DNA of 64,000 bases from Bacillus mycoides (GCF_018742245.1 NZ_CP036132.1:1483001-1547000); one strand, 5' to 3'. Shown: positions 37,542 through 47,299, numbered from the stretch's first letter. Numbers and translations are program-made. The notes: generated by a model not told the origin, from the letters alone.

Positions 37542-40346
37542 ATGAGTAAGCGTTATGTCGTTGTTGATTTAGAGACGACAGGGAACTCCTGGAAGGATGG
37601 GAAGGATAAAATCACCCAAATTGCAGCTGTTGTAGTGGAAGATGGAGAGATATTAGAGATTTTTTCATCTTTTATTAATCCGAAGAGAGAGATTCCCCTA
37701 TTTATTACAGAATTAACTGGGATTGATGAAGATCTTGTAAAGCAAGCCCCGTTATTTCGAGATGTAGCCCCGATGATTGTTGAGCTATTACAAGGTGCGG
37801 CTTTTGTTGCACATAACGTTCACTTTGATTGGAATTTTTTAAATGAAGAATTAAGGCAGGCTGGATATACAGAAGTACATTGTCCTAAAATTGATACAGT
37901 TGAATTGGCGCAAATTCTTTTGCCGACAGCTGATAGTTATAAATTACGTGATTTAGCTAAGCAGCATGAGCTAGAGCACGATCAACCACATCGTGCGGAT
38001 AGTGATGCTCTTGCAACAGCGGAGTTGTTTTTACAATTTTTAAGTGAAATTGAAAAGTTACCACTTGTCACATTACAATCGCTTTATGAATTAAGTGATG
38101 TTTTCCAAAGTGATATAGCGGATGTACTTTCTGAAAATATTTTAAAGAAAATGATGCATGGTAAAGAAAGGGCAGAGGAGTATGAAGTGTATCGAAATAT
38201 TGCGATTCGAAAGCGGAATTATTCTTTAGGCCTCAGTGAAACATGCGCATCTAAATTTGATGCTTTCTTACATAAGGCAATGGATAAACTTGAATTGAAT
38301 ATGCCAAAGTTTGAAAAAAGAGAAAGCCAACAAATTATGATGAAGGAAATATATACAGCGCTAAGAGATTCTAGGTTTTCACTGATTGAAGCAGGAACAG
38401 GTACGGGGAAGACGCTTGCGTATTTACTTCCAAGTATTTATTTCGCAAAGAAAAAAGAAGAACCTGTCATTATAAGTACACAAACTGTACAATTGCAACA
38501 ACAAATACTAGAAAAAGAAATTCCGTTATTACAGAAAATAATGCCATTTTCATTTGAAGTAGCTCTTCTGAAAGGAAGAAAGCATTATCTTTGTCTACAT
38601 AAATTTGAATATGCTTTGCAAGAGGAAGAAAAAAATTATGATATGGCGCTCACAAAGGCAAAAATTTTAGTATGGTTATTGCAAACGGAAACCGGCGATC
38701 GTGATGAATTAAATATTCCTGAGGGCGGAAAGTTACTTTGGAACCGTATTTGTAGTGATGCATATAGTCCGGGTGGGATGCAAAGTAACTGGTTTAGTCG
38801 TTGTTTTTATCAACGAGCGAAGAATAAAGCATTGTTTGCAGATATTGTTATTACAAATCATGCGTTATTATTTCAAGATTTTTCAAGTGAAGAACCACTG
38901 TTTGCTTCATGTGAACATATTATTTTTGATGAAGCTCATCATATCGAGGAAGCGGCGAGTAGAACATTCGGTGAACAGTTCTCATGTATGTATTTTCAAT
39001 TAGCTTTATCTCGTCTTGGTACGCTAGAAACAGATGATGTGCTTTCCAAAGTATATAAAATGATGAAAAAATCAGAGCAAGCTTCTCGTTCGACTTTCCG
39101 TATGGTGAGTCATAGTTTGAAGGAACTTAAATTTGATGCAGATGAACTATTCCAAATGTTACGTGCTTTCATATTTAAACAAACAAAGCAGGAACAAGGG
39201 ATGAGCAATATGCCGCTCATTTATCGATATAACACGGAAGTAGAGACAGGTAAGTTATGGGATAGCATTACCGAGTTAACAAATCGTTTTGTATATGATG
39301 TAAGAAAATTAGTGACTACACTTGAGAAGCAAGTTGATATATTGCAAAGTAAATTAGAATGGGAGATGCATGTTGTTACAGGTGAATTTATGCACTTAAT
39401 TGAGTTGTTGAGAAAGATGGTACAATCTTTACAATTACTCATTTTAGAAAAAAATTCATACGTGACATGGATGGAGACTGAAACGAAGGGAACGATTCAT
39501 TCAACAGTTTTATATGCGCAGCCTGTTCATATTAGTGAAAGATTTGCTGATGAATTTTTAACAGAAAAAAAGAGTGTTATTTTCACATCAGCAACGTTAA
39601 CAGTTAGTGATTCATTCGACTATATAAAAGAGGAGCTAGGTTTGCATGATTTTGCGCCCAATACATTAAAGGTTCCATCACCATTTCGTTTTGAAGAACA
39701 AATGAAATTAATGGTTTCAACTGATGTGCCTTTTATTAAGCAAGCAAGTAATGAGGAATATATTGAATCTGTATCGGCACATATTGCGAAAATAGCGAAA
39801 GCTACAAAAGGTAGAATGCTTGTTTTATTTACTTCGTATGAAATGTTGAAAGAAGCGTATACGAATTTGAAAAGTGATGATTCATTAGAAGGATATTTAT
39901 TATTAACACAAAGTGTGAATAATAAGAGCCGAAGTCGCCTCATTCGTAAATTTCAAGAGTTCGACAAATCGATTTTGTTAGGAACAAGTAGTTTTTGGGA
40001 AGGGATAGATATACCTGGAGATGCTCTGAGTTGCCTTGTCATTGTCCGTCTGCCCTTTACGCCTCCTAATCAGCCGATGATGGAAGCAAAAGGAGAGTGG
40101 CTAAAAAATCAAGGAGAAGACGTATTCGTTAAGTTAGCGCTCCCGCAAGCGATATTACGTTTCAAACAAGGATTTGGTCGTCTTATTAGAACAAATACAG
40201 ATACGGGAACGGTATTTGTACTAGATCGCCGTTTGACAAGTTCTTCCTATGGAAAACGTTTTTTACAATCAATCCCAACCGTCCCGCTCTATGAAGGACC
40301 TTTAGAAGAATTGTTAGAGCAATTAAAGGAACGACCAAATAAATAA
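37542..40346 (+). CDS. dinG: DinG: 3'-5' exonuclease-helicase fusion
   Basis: The 934-residue protein joins an N-terminal DEDDh exonuclease (VVDLETTG at residues 7-14, AHNVHFDWNFL at about 90, HRADSDALATAELF at about 148) to an XPD/DinG superfamily 2 helicase with Walker A EAGTGTGKT (about 283-291) and DEAH (about 463-466), then GTSSFWEGIDIPG and a QGFGRLIR motif VI. This is the Firmicute form of DinG. Only scattered cysteines (for example LCLHKF, NRICSD, SRCFYQ) lie in the Fe-S domain position, so a cluster is doubtful. Confidence 0.95.
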   Translation: MSKRYVVVDLETTGNSWKDGKDKITQIAAVVVEDGEILEIFSSFINPKREIPLFITELTGIDEDLVKQAPLFRDVAPMIVELLQGAAFVAHNVHFDWNFLNEELRQAGYTEVHCPKIDTVELAQILLPTADSYKLRDLAKQHELEHDQPHRADSDALATAELFLQFLSEIEKLPLVTLQSLYELSDVFQSDIADVLSENILKKMMHGKERAEEYEVYRNIAIRKRNYSLGLSETCASKFDAFLHKAMDKLELNMPKFEKRESQQIMMKEIYTALRDSRFSLIEAGTGTGKTLAYLLPSIYFAKKKEEPVIISTQTVQLQQQILEKEIPLLQKIMPFSFEVALLKGRKHYLCLHKFEYALQEEEKNYDMALTKAKILVWLLQTETGDRDELNIPEGGKLLWNRICSDAYSPGGMQSNWFSRCFYQRAKNKALFADIVITNHALLFQDFSSEEPLFASCEHIIFDEAHHIEEAASRTFGEQFSCMYFQLALSRLGTLETDDVLSKVYKMMKKSEQASRSTFRMVSHSLKELKFDADELFQMLRAFIFKQTKQEQGMSNMPLIYRYNTEVETGKLWDSITELTNRFVYDVRKLVTTLEKQVDILQSKLEWEMHVVTGEFMHLIELLRKMVQSLQLLILEKNSYVTWMETETKGTIHSTVLYAQPVHISERFADEFLTEKKSVIFTSATLTVSDSFDYIKEELGLHDFAPNTLKVPSPFRFEEQMKLMVSTDVPFIKQASNEEYIESVSAHIAKIAKATKGRMLVLFTSYEMLKEAYTNLKSDDSLEGYLLLTQSVNNKSRSRLIRKFQEFDKSILLGTSSFWEGIDIPGDALSCLVIVRLPFTPPNQPMMEAKGEWLKNQGEDVFVKLALPQAILRFKQGFGRLIRTNTDTGTVFVLDRRLTSSSYGKRFLQSIPTVPLYEGPLEELLEQLKERPNK

Positions 40347-40360
40347 AATTGGAAGAAAAA

Positions 40361-40398
40361 TACGCCTGAAGTACACTTAAACTTCAGGCGTAAAAAAT
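40361..40398 (+). terminator. Terminator of dinG
   Basis: Twelve-base stem TACGCCTGAAGT/ACTTCAGGCGTA followed by an A-rich rather than T-rich stretch on the + strand, so efficiency on + is uncertain. Confidence 0.6.
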
Positions 40399-40596
40399 GT
40401 GGGTAGGAGGAATTTTATTTTTCTTACTTCTTGTATACAAAATATATTGCTTTTCGATTTGAAACCTTTTTTTGCTGTACATGTCCTGCTATAATAGATG
40501 GGTGATGAAGCAGGGGTTGTAAAGAATGTACTCTTATTGTAACCGCATTGCGTTCTTCTATAATTAGAAATTTTTGTGTAACGGAGGAGTTTTTTC

Positions 40597-40767
40597 ATGG
40601 ATAAGAAAATCGAAGTCCTATCAACGACGCGTATTAAATATTCGTCTGACTTGTATAAAATTGTTGATAGCTTGAATCGTACGTTAAAAGAGCAGGACCT
40701 CATGTTCGGATTAGCATTAGACGAAAAAGATAAAGAAATAGCTGTATTTACGATTTACAGAACGTAG
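40597..40767 (+). CDS. ypmA: YpmA-like DUF4264 small protein
   Basis: A 56-residue soluble protein, MDKKIEVLSTTRIKYSSDL... ending IAVFTIYRT, with a good GGAGGAG site before ATG 40597. Position between dinG and ypmB matches ypmA of B. subtilis. An extended -10 TGCTATAAT at 40487-40495 is a candidate promoter. No function is known. It precedes ypmB by 7 bases. Confidence 0.75.
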   Translation: MDKKIEVLSTTRIKYSSDLYKIVDSLNRTLKEQDLMFGLALDEKDKEIAVFTIYRT

Positions 40768-40774
40768 TGATACA

Positions 40775-41278
40775 ATGAAAAAGTGGATCTTTGCAATCAT
40801 TATCGTTATCGTTGCTAGCGGAATATATGGGGCGTATGTTTATAATAAAGCGATGGAAAAGAAAATTCCAAAAGAGTCAAAGTCTGTAGAAATTGCGAAA
40901 GAAAAGGCAAAGCTTACAAAGGTAAATGCTGTTGATTATTATAACGGAAAATCTTCATATACAGTCGTGCAAGGTGCAGATGAAAAAGGAGAACAAATTA
41001 TTGTTTGGGTGCCTGATAAAAAAGGAAATGTCCTTGTGAAGAAAAAGAGTGAAGGTATTTCTGAAAAAGAAGCTTTGCAAAAATTGGCTGAACAGGCGAC
41101 TGGAGAAGGTGCTGAACCTAAGCCGAAGCCAAAACAAATTGTAAAAGTAAAATTAGGTGCTGAAAACGATATTCCGTTGTGGGAAATTACATATATTGAT
41201 CAGGAAGATCGTTATACGTATTATTATTTAGAAGTTCAAAATGGTGCATATGCTGGACACTACAGCATTGAAAAATAG
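40775..41278 (+). CDS. ypmB: YpmB-like DUF5590 membrane-anchored protein
   Basis: The 167-residue protein has one N-terminal membrane helix (about residues 4-23) and an extracytoplasmic domain of two repeated PepSY-like units (VEIAKEKAKLTKV... and EKEALQKLAEQATG..., each followed by beta strands). Position before aspB matches YpmB. The ribosome site is weak (TAGTGATAC), suggesting coupling to ypmA. Function not established; it may bind an exported or wall-associated partner. Confidence 0.78.
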   Translation: MKKWIFAIIIVIVASGIYGAYVYNKAMEKKIPKESKSVEIAKEKAKLTKVNAVDYYNGKSSYTVVQGADEKGEQIIVWVPDKKGNVLVKKKSEGISEKEALQKLAEQATGEGAEPKPKPKQIVKVKLGAENDIPLWEITYIDQEDRYTYYYLEVQNGAYAGHYSIEK

Positions 41279-41296
41279 ATGTAGGGGGAACTACAA

Positions 41297-42484
41297 ATGA
41301 AATTAGCAAAGCGAGTAGCTGCTTTAACACCGTCTTCAACTTTAGAAATTACAGCAAAGGCACAAGCATTAAAAGCAGAAGGTCATGATGTAATTGCGTT
41401 AGGGGCAGGGGAACCTGACTTTAATACACCAGAACATATTATGGATGCCGCGCATAAAGCGATGTTAGAAGGACATACGAAGTATACACCAACAGGTGGA
41501 TTACAAGCGTTAAAACAAGAAATTGTGAAGAAATTTACTCGCGATCAAGGAATTGCGTATGATCCATCTGAAATTATTGTATGTAATGGTGCCAAGCATG
41601 CATTATATACATTATTCCAAGTGTTACTTGATGAAGGAGATGAAGTTATCATCCCAACTCCTTACTGGGTAAGTTATCCTGAACAAGTAAAACTCGCTGG
41701 TGGTAACCCAGTTTATGTAGAAGGTCTAGAAGGTAATGAGTACAAAATTACAGCAAAGCAGCTGCGTGGGGCAATTACAGAGAAAACGAAAGCAGTTATT
41801 ATTAATTCACCGAGCAATCCAACAGGAATGATTTACAGCAAAGAAGAATTACAACAGCTTGGAGAAGTGTGTTTAGAACATAATATCTTAATCGTTTCAG
41901 ATGAAATTTATGAAAAATTAATTTATGGTGCTGCAGAATATACTTCAATTGCCCAGCTTTCTAATGCATTAAAAGAACAAACACTTATTATTAATGGTGT
42001 ATCTAAATCACATTCTATGACAGGATGGCGCATTGGATATGCAGCAGGAAATAAGCAGCTTATTAAAGCGATGACGAACTTAGCGAGTCATAGTACGTCA
42101 AACCCTACTTCAATTGCTCAATACGGTGCAATTGCTGCGTATGCAGGCTCACAAGAACCTGTAGAAACAATGCGTCAAGCGTTTGAAGAAAGATTGAACA
42201 TTATTTATGATAAATTAATTCAAATCCCTGGTTTCACTTGTATCAAACCACAAGGTGCTTTTTACTTATTCCCAAATGTAAAAGAAGCCGTAGCGTTAGC
42301 TGGGTATGATACAGTTGATGAGTGGGCAAAAGCATTATTAGAAGAGGAAAAAGTAGCTCTTGTTCCTGGTACAGGATTTGGTGCACCAAATAACGTTCGA
42401 TTATCGTATGCGACATCTCTTGAGCAAGTAGAGAAAGCATTAGAACGAATTCATACGTTCATGAAAAGCAAAGTACAGGCGTAA
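41297..42484 (+). CDS. aspB: Aspartate aminotransferase
   Basis: A PLP-dependent class I aminotransferase that interconverts aspartate and oxaloacetate. GAGEPDFNTPEHI (about residues 36-48), NSPSNPTG (about 171-178), SDEIYEKLIYG and the PLP lysine in INGVSKSHSMTGWRIGY (about 229-245) are intact. Length 395; ATG follows AGGGGG. asnS, which follows aspB in B. subtilis, is absent here and dnaD comes next. Confidence 0.95.
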   Translation: MKLAKRVAALTPSSTLEITAKAQALKAEGHDVIALGAGEPDFNTPEHIMDAAHKAMLEGHTKYTPTGGLQALKQEIVKKFTRDQGIAYDPSEIIVCNGAKHALYTLFQVLLDEGDEVIIPTPYWVSYPEQVKLAGGNPVYVEGLEGNEYKITAKQLRGAITEKTKAVIINSPSNPTGMIYSKEELQQLGEVCLEHNILIVSDEIYEKLIYGAAEYTSIAQLSNALKEQTLIINGVSKSHSMTGWRIGYAAGNKQLIKAMTNLASHSTSNPTSIAQYGAIAAYAGSQEPVETMRQAFEERLNIIYDKLIQIPGFTCIKPQGAFYLFPNVKEAVALAGYDTVDEWAKALLEEEKVALVPGTGFGAPNNVRLSYATSLEQVEKALERIHTFMKSKVQA

Positions 42485-42513
42485 TCTTCTGTCTTTTGTA
42501 GTAAATGGCAAGT

Positions 42514-42543
42514 AACCTCCCTATATATAGGGAGGTTTTTTTG
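42514..42543 (+). terminator. Terminator of ypmA-ypmB-aspB
   Basis: Perfect stem AACCTCCCTA/TAGGGAGGTT, loop TATA, T run. Confidence 0.92.
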
Positions 42544-42605
42544 ACGAATTGTGGCAAAAAGAAATGGCTGAAGGTGTGTTATACTAGAGAACGAGGTGTT
42601 TGGTG

Positions 42606-43313
42606 ATGAAAAAGAAAATGATGTTACAATGGTTTGAACAGGGAAGCATAGCAATTCCTAAATTGCTTATGATGCATTATAAAAAGCTAGGCTTAAATGA
42701 AACGGAATTTATGGTGGTACTTCATGTACACACATTTTTAGAATCAGGTAATTCGTTCCCGACTCCTTCAGAGATTTCAGAGCGGATGACGATAACAGAA
42801 ATGAAATGTATGGAAGTGATTCAGACATTAATCCAAAAAGGTTTTTTAGCGCTAGAAGGTGGACAAAGATCTGAAGCGATGATGTGTGAAAGTTATTCTT
42901 TACAACCACTGTGGGAAAAAATATTGCACTTTTTAATGAATGAATCTATAGAGGAAGAGCAAAAAGAACAAAAACAAATTCAAGTAAATTTATATACAGT
43001 ATTTGAAAAAGAATTCGGAAGACCACTTTCGCCATTTGAATGTGAAACATTAGGGATGTGGGAAGATCAAGATCAACACCATCCGAATTTAATTCAAGCG
43101 GCTCTTCGTGAAGCTGTTATGAGTGGTAAACTTAATTTCCGGTATATTGATCGTATTTTGTTTGAGTGGAAAAAGAACGGAATTAAAACGGTAGATCAAG
43201 CGCAAAATCAAGGCCAGAAATTTAGAGCGAATCAACAACGCACACAACAAACGACAAAACAAGAGACGAAATTTACTGGGAAAGTGCCTTTTTATAATTG
43301 GTTGGAGCAGTAG
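42606..43313 (+). CDS. dnaD: Primosomal protein DnaD
   Basis: DnaD remodels DNA at the origin and at stalled forks to help load the DnaC helicase. The N-terminal winged helix (about residues 1-100) and the C-terminal DnaB_2/DnaD domain with YTVFEKEFGRPLSPFECETL (about 134-153, partly quoted) are clear. ATG 42606 follows GAGGTG; TTG 42600 is less likely. The Gln/Thr-rich linker and VPFYNWLE end are typical. It leads the dnaD-nth-ypoC operon. Confidence 0.93.
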   Translation: MKKKMMLQWFEQGSIAIPKLLMMHYKKLGLNETEFMVVLHVHTFLESGNSFPTPSEISERMTITEMKCMEVIQTLIQKGFLALEGGQRSEAMMCESYSLQPLWEKILHFLMNESIEEEQKEQKQIQVNLYTVFEKEFGRPLSPFECETLGMWEDQDQHHPNLIQAALREAVMSGKLNFRYIDRILFEWKKNGIKTVDQAQNQGQKFRANQQRTQQTTKQETKFTGKVPFYNWLEQ

Positions 43314-43328
43314 TGTAGGAGGAAAGAT

Positions 43329-43976
43329 ATGTTGAACAAAACGCAAATTCGTTATTGTTTAGATACAATGGCGGATATGTATCCAGAAGCGCATTGTGAA
43401 TTAATTCATGATAATCCATTTGAACTGGTAATCGCAGTGGCATTATCTGCACAATGCACAGATGTGCTTGTGAATAAAGTGACGAAAAACTTATTTCAAA
43501 AATATAAAACACCAGAAGATTATTTAAGTGTGTCTTTAGAAGAATTACAACAAGATATACGTTCCATTGGATTGTTTAGAAATAAGGCGAAAAATATTCA
43601 AAAATTGTGCCAGATGTTGCTAGATGATTACAACGGGAAAGTTCCAGAAGACCGTGACGAGTTAACGAAATTACCAGGAGTAGGGAGAAAGACAGCGAAT
43701 GTAGTTGTTTCGGTAGCATTTGGAATTCCAGCGATTGCTGTTGATACGCATGTAGAGAGAGTAAGTAAACGGTTAGCAATTTGTAGATGGAAAGATTCTG
43801 TGTTAGAAGTGGAAAAGACATTGATGAAGAAAATTCCAATGGATGAGTGGGGAGTTACACACCACCGTATGATTTTCTTTGGACGTTATTACTGTAAGGC
43901 GCAGCGACCACAATGTGAAGAGTGCCGATTACTAGAAATATGTCGCGAAGGAAAGAAACGAATGAAGGGGAAATAA
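43329..43976 (+). CDS. nth: Endonuclease III
   Basis: Nth excises oxidised pyrimidines and cleaves the abasic site. The helix-hairpin-helix LPGVGRKTANVV (about 115-126) holds the catalytic lysine, Asp lies in AVDTHVERVSKRL (about 136), and the [4Fe-4S] ligands follow the C-x6-C-x2-C-x5-C spacing in CKAQRPQCEECRLLEIC. Length 215; ATG follows GGAGGAAAG. Confidence 0.96.
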   Translation: MLNKTQIRYCLDTMADMYPEAHCELIHDNPFELVIAVALSAQCTDVLVNKVTKNLFQKYKTPEDYLSVSLEELQQDIRSIGLFRNKAKNIQKLCQMLLDDYNGKVPEDRDELTKLPGVGRKTANVVVSVAFGIPAIAVDTHVERVSKRLAICRWKDSVLEVEKTLMKKIPMDEWGVTHHRMIFFGRYYCKAQRPQCEECRLLEICREGKKRMKGK

Positions 43977-43979
43977 AGG

Positions 43980-44498
43980 GTGGAGCGAGTTATAGAAATA
44001 CCGAAAGAGTTTCGGTGCGTACCATTTTTTAAAGAGAGTGCAAATTCGATTACGTATCGCACAGACCAATCTTTTGAAGAAATAATACAAAATACTTACT
44101 TTATATTTGATATTGAAAGACAATATGAGCCATGGAATGAAATTGAAACAAGTATTCCAGCGGTGTTAAATATATGGAAAAGCAAGCATGAAGAAATTGC
44201 TACACTATTTCGAAACAGAAAAAAACAAGAAGTTGAGAGTCCAATGACTCTTTTTGCAGCTCATATGTTATCAGTCGTATATTGGTTAAATGAACAACCT
44301 GTGCCTAGTTTGCATGAGATACAAAAACATATAGATAAATTAGAAATGAAACCTGTTAATTTTATGGAACGATATTCATTTGTTATAAAGAAACCAGGAC
44401 ATTATCATTCTTATATTCAATTAGCACAGTTATACATCGAAGTAGAAAAGCTATATGCGAAGAAAATCATAACAAAAAAGAAGTCCATTTCTCATTAG
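43980..44498 (+). CDS. ypoC: YpoC-like protein
   Basis: A 172-residue soluble protein of unknown function encoded right after nth, the position of ypoC in B. subtilis. It is helical with LFAAHMLSVVYWLNEQ (about 85-100) as its most conserved-looking stretch. GTG 43980 follows GAAGGGGAAATAAAG. The stop codon TAG (44496-44498) lies in the loop of the terminator, so the last residues KKSISH are encoded by the hairpin. Confidence 0.75.
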   Translation: MERVIEIPKEFRCVPFFKESANSITYRTDQSFEEIIQNTYFIFDIERQYEPWNEIETSIPAVLNIWKSKHEEIATLFRNRKKQEVESPMTLFAAHMLSVVYWLNEQPVPSLHEIQKHIDKLEMKPVNFMERYSFVIKKPGHYHSYIQLAQLYIEVEKLYAKKIITKKKSISH

Positions 44499-44517
44499 GA
44501 GAAATGGACTTCTTTTT
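44479..44517. terminator. Bidirectional terminator between ypoC and ponA
   Basis: Fifteen-base perfect stem AGAAGTCCATTTCTC/GAGAAATGGACTTCT with A run to the left and T run to the right, able to serve both converging genes. Confidence 0.92.
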
Positions 44518-44518
44518 A

Positions 44519-47233
44519 TTATGATTCTGTTGTAACAACATTTCCATCTGCGTGCGGAGTAGTATCTCCGCCGTGATTCTGTTGTTCTTGTTGGTGATTC
44601 TGTTGTTCCTGTTGTTTACGCTCTTCTTCAGCTTTCTTTTTAGCTTCTTCTTCAGCTTTCTTTTTAGCTTCTTCTTCAGCTTTTTTTCTAGCCTCTTCTT
44701 CAGCTTTTTTCTGAGCCTCTTCTTGCTGCTTACGCTGTTCTTCTGCAGCTTTCTTTTTAGCTTCGTCTTGTTTTAATTTATCTTCTGCAGCCTTTTTCTG
44801 AGCTTCGTCTTGTTTTAATTTATCTTCTTCAGCTTTTTTCTGAGCTTCGTCTTGTTTTAATTTATCTTCTGCAGCCTTTTTCTGAGCTTCGTCTTCAGCT
44901 TTCTTCTTAGCCTCTTCCTCAGCTTTTTTCGCGTCTGGAGTTCCTCCAGGAGCGGTAAAGGATGCACCGACTGCTGGACTTGTTCCAGTACCTTTTTTCG
45001 CTACTACAGAGAAGCTGTAAGTAACACCTGGTTTAATACCTCCAAGAGTAGCTGTCGTACCGCTTACTGATAAGCTACCACTACTACCGTCAGTAGCTTT
45101 ATAGCTTGCAGCATACGCATCAACCTCTGATGGTCCAGACCAATTTAGTGTAACTGTGCTAGCGCCATCGAAAGCGACATTAAGGCCGCTTGGCGAATCT
45201 ACTTTAATTTCTTTAACTGCATCTTTTTTCGCGCCTTTAATGTACAGTTCTCCATTTAATTCTTGTACAGAAGAAGGGCGCTCGAAACGAGATTTATCCG
45301 TAGCAAATTTGCTCATCATTGTTTGGAACATTTGCTGAGCAATTCTAGTAGAACGATCTCCAATGTAATTTTCTGGGCTATCTTTTTCATAACCGGTCCA
45401 TACAGCCATTGTATATTGTGGTGTATATCCTGCGAACCAACTATCTCTGTTGGCATCTGCTGGAATACCGTATTTTTTAATAACAGATTCATCAAAGTTT
45501 TGTGTTCCTGTTTTACCTGCTACGTCTACTCCTGGAACATACGCTGTCGGACCTGTACCGCCAGAGCCAGGTTTTACTACGTCGCGAAGAACATCAGTAA
45601 TCATGTAGGCCGTATGGTCATGCATCGCACGTTGTTCTTTCGGCTTAAAGTTTTTCTTTTTCCCATCCGGGAAGATAACTTCTTTTACGAAGTGAGGTTT
45701 ATTATAAACACCGTCATTTCCGAATGCTGCATATGCACCAGCTACTTCTAATGGAGAGCTGTCATTACTACCAATTGCAGTAGATTCATATACCTTGCCC
45801 TCTTTAAATGTCATTCCTAAGCCTTGAGCAAATTCTTGTGACTTATTGAGGCCAACTGCTTGAGCTGTCTTTAAAGCAGGAATATTTAATGATTTTTTCA
45901 ATGCTTCACGAAGTGAAACGTCACCTTTATAACTATTTGTTGCATTTCGTATTTTTTTACCGTTGGAATACGTATACTCTGAGTCGTTTAATTGATGATA
46001 CGTAGACCATTGTAGGTTTTCTATTGCTGGACCATAGTCGAAAATTGGCTTCATTGTTGAACCTACTTGGCGTTTTAAATCGATTGCCATATTATGACCT
46101 TTGAAAGTAGATTTACTTTCTTTACGACCAGCGCCGATTGCTCGAACTTCTCCAGACTGAGTATCCATAAATACGAATGATCCTTGGAATTGATCGTTTG
46201 GATACTTGATGAGATTCCCATCCATTATTTTATCAGCATAGTCTTGAGCATCAAGATCAAGCGTCGTTTGGATTGTTAAACCGTCCGAACCGATATTTAC
46301 ATCAGGAATTTCTTTTTCAACTTCTTTTACAACTGCATCTAAAAATGCTTGGTATTTCATTTCAGTTACTTCTGAAGATGGAAGAAGTCCTTGTGTTACA
46401 GGGATTTTTATTGCTTCATCCATTTGTTGTTTTGTAATAAAATCATGGCGCTCCATAAATCCTAGTACAAGATTGCGACGCTTTGTTGCCCGCTCGACAT
46501 TTTCTGGTTTAGTTGGATCATAAATGTTAGGACCTTGGGGTAAAGCAGCGAGCATTGCAGCTTCATGTAATTGTATGTCTTTTAAATCTTTGCCGTAATA
46601 TTTTGTTGCTGCTGTTGCAATACCGTAAGAGCGATTACCTAGATTAATTTTATTTAAGTACATTTCTAAAATTTCATGTTTAGAGTACTGTTGCTCTAAT
46701 TTATAAGATAAGTACCACTCTTGCACTTTTCTCTTTGCGGTTTTGTCCATTGTTAGAAAATAGTTTTTAACTACTTGCTGTGTAATCGTACTACCACCTT
46801 GTGATCCGAAACCACCAGTGACATTTTCCATAACTGCTTTTCCAGTACGTATAAAATCAATTCCATTATGATCGTAGAAGCGAGCATCCTCAGTCGCAAG
46901 GAATGCACTTTCCACTACTTTTGGAATTTGATCGTATGTAACATGGGTTCGTTTTTCAGCACCATATTCATAGAAGAAATTTCCGTTTTTATCAAGAAAT
47001 TTTGTTGATAAAGGATTGACAAGTTTTGATTTGTCTAATTTCGGAGCGTCCTTTACCATAACAAAGAAAGTTGAAACGCCAGCTACGAGACCGACGATAC
47101 CAAGAAGTAGACAACCTATAAGAAATCTTTTGAAAAAGGAACCTTTTTTCTTTGGTTTTTCTTCTTTATTTGTTTCTTTCGTTTGATTTTTTACATGATT
47201 TCGTTCTGTACGAGAACGATAATTATCTGACAT
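44519..47233 (-). CDS. ponA: Penicillin-binding protein 1A (bifunctional glycosyltransferase-transpeptidase)
   Basis: PonA polymerises and cross-links peptidoglycan. Features in order: cytosolic Lys-rich start, one membrane helix (about residues 33-60), GT51 domain with catalytic Glu115 in ATEDARFYDHNG and GGSTITQQVVKNYF, transpeptidase domain with SxxK at Ser392 (STMK) and KTG at 574-576, a fibronectin-III-like domain (about 690-770), and a long charged tail. The tail has tandem DEAQKKAAEDKLKQ and KKAEEEA units followed by a Gln/His-rich end. Total 904 residues. It is followed upstream on the same strand by recU. Confidence 0.95.
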   Translation of the reverse strand: MSDNYRSRTERNHVKNQTKETNKEEKPKKKGSFFKRFLIGCLLLGIVGLVAGVSTFFVMVKDAPKLDKSKLVNPLSTKFLDKNGNFFYEYGAEKRTHVTYDQIPKVVESAFLATEDARFYDHNGIDFIRTGKAVMENVTGGFGSQGGSTITQQVVKNYFLTMDKTAKRKVQEWYLSYKLEQQYSKHEILEMYLNKINLGNRSYGIATAATKYYGKDLKDIQLHEAAMLAALPQGPNIYDPTKPENVERATKRRNLVLGFMERHDFITKQQMDEAIKIPVTQGLLPSSEVTEMKYQAFLDAVVKEVEKEIPDVNIGSDGLTIQTTLDLDAQDYADKIMDGNLIKYPNDQFQGSFVFMDTQSGEVRAIGAGRKESKSTFKGHNMAIDLKRQVGSTMKPIFDYGPAIENLQWSTYHQLNDSEYTYSNGKKIRNATNSYKGDVSLREALKKSLNIPALKTAQAVGLNKSQEFAQGLGMTFKEGKVYESTAIGSNDSSPLEVAGAYAAFGNDGVYNKPHFVKEVIFPDGKKKNFKPKEQRAMHDHTAYMITDVLRDVVKPGSGGTGPTAYVPGVDVAGKTGTQNFDESVIKKYGIPADANRDSWFAGYTPQYTMAVWTGYEKDSPENYIGDRSTRIAQQMFQTMMSKFATDKSRFERPSSVQELNGELYIKGAKKDAVKEIKVDSPSGLNVAFDGASTVTLNWSGPSEVDAYAASYKATDGSSGSLSVSGTTATLGGIKPGVTYSFSVVAKKGTGTSPAVGASFTAPGGTPDAKKAEEEAKKKAEDEAQKKAAEDKLKQDEAQKKAEEDKLKQDEAQKKAAEDKLKQDEAKKKAAEEQRKQQEEAQKKAEEEARKKAEEEAKKKAEEEAKKKAEEERKQQEQQNHQQEQQNHGGDTTPHADGNVVTTES
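44620..44935 (-). repeat. Tandem repeats encoding the ponA C-terminal coiled tail
   Basis: Short units encode KLKQDEAQKKAAED (42 bases, about three copies) and then KKAEEEA (21 bases, about five copies). The region is near-identical between copies, so slippage can change tail length. Confidence 0.8.
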
Positions 47234-47299
47234 TATACTTTCTCCTACCTTTCATTCTCTCCCCCAAAAGTCGAAAAAAGAGCCTTAGTGATGACTCTA

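Noticed and set aside
40361..40596. Additional gene between dinG and ypmA on the minus strand
   Set aside because: The open frame at 40377-40703 runs antisense through ypmA, lacks a ribosome site and has no recognisable domain.
44552..45751. Open frames antisense to ponA
   Set aside because: They mirror the Lys/Glu-rich repeats and conserved domains of ponA; composition and lack of start signals mark them as shadows.
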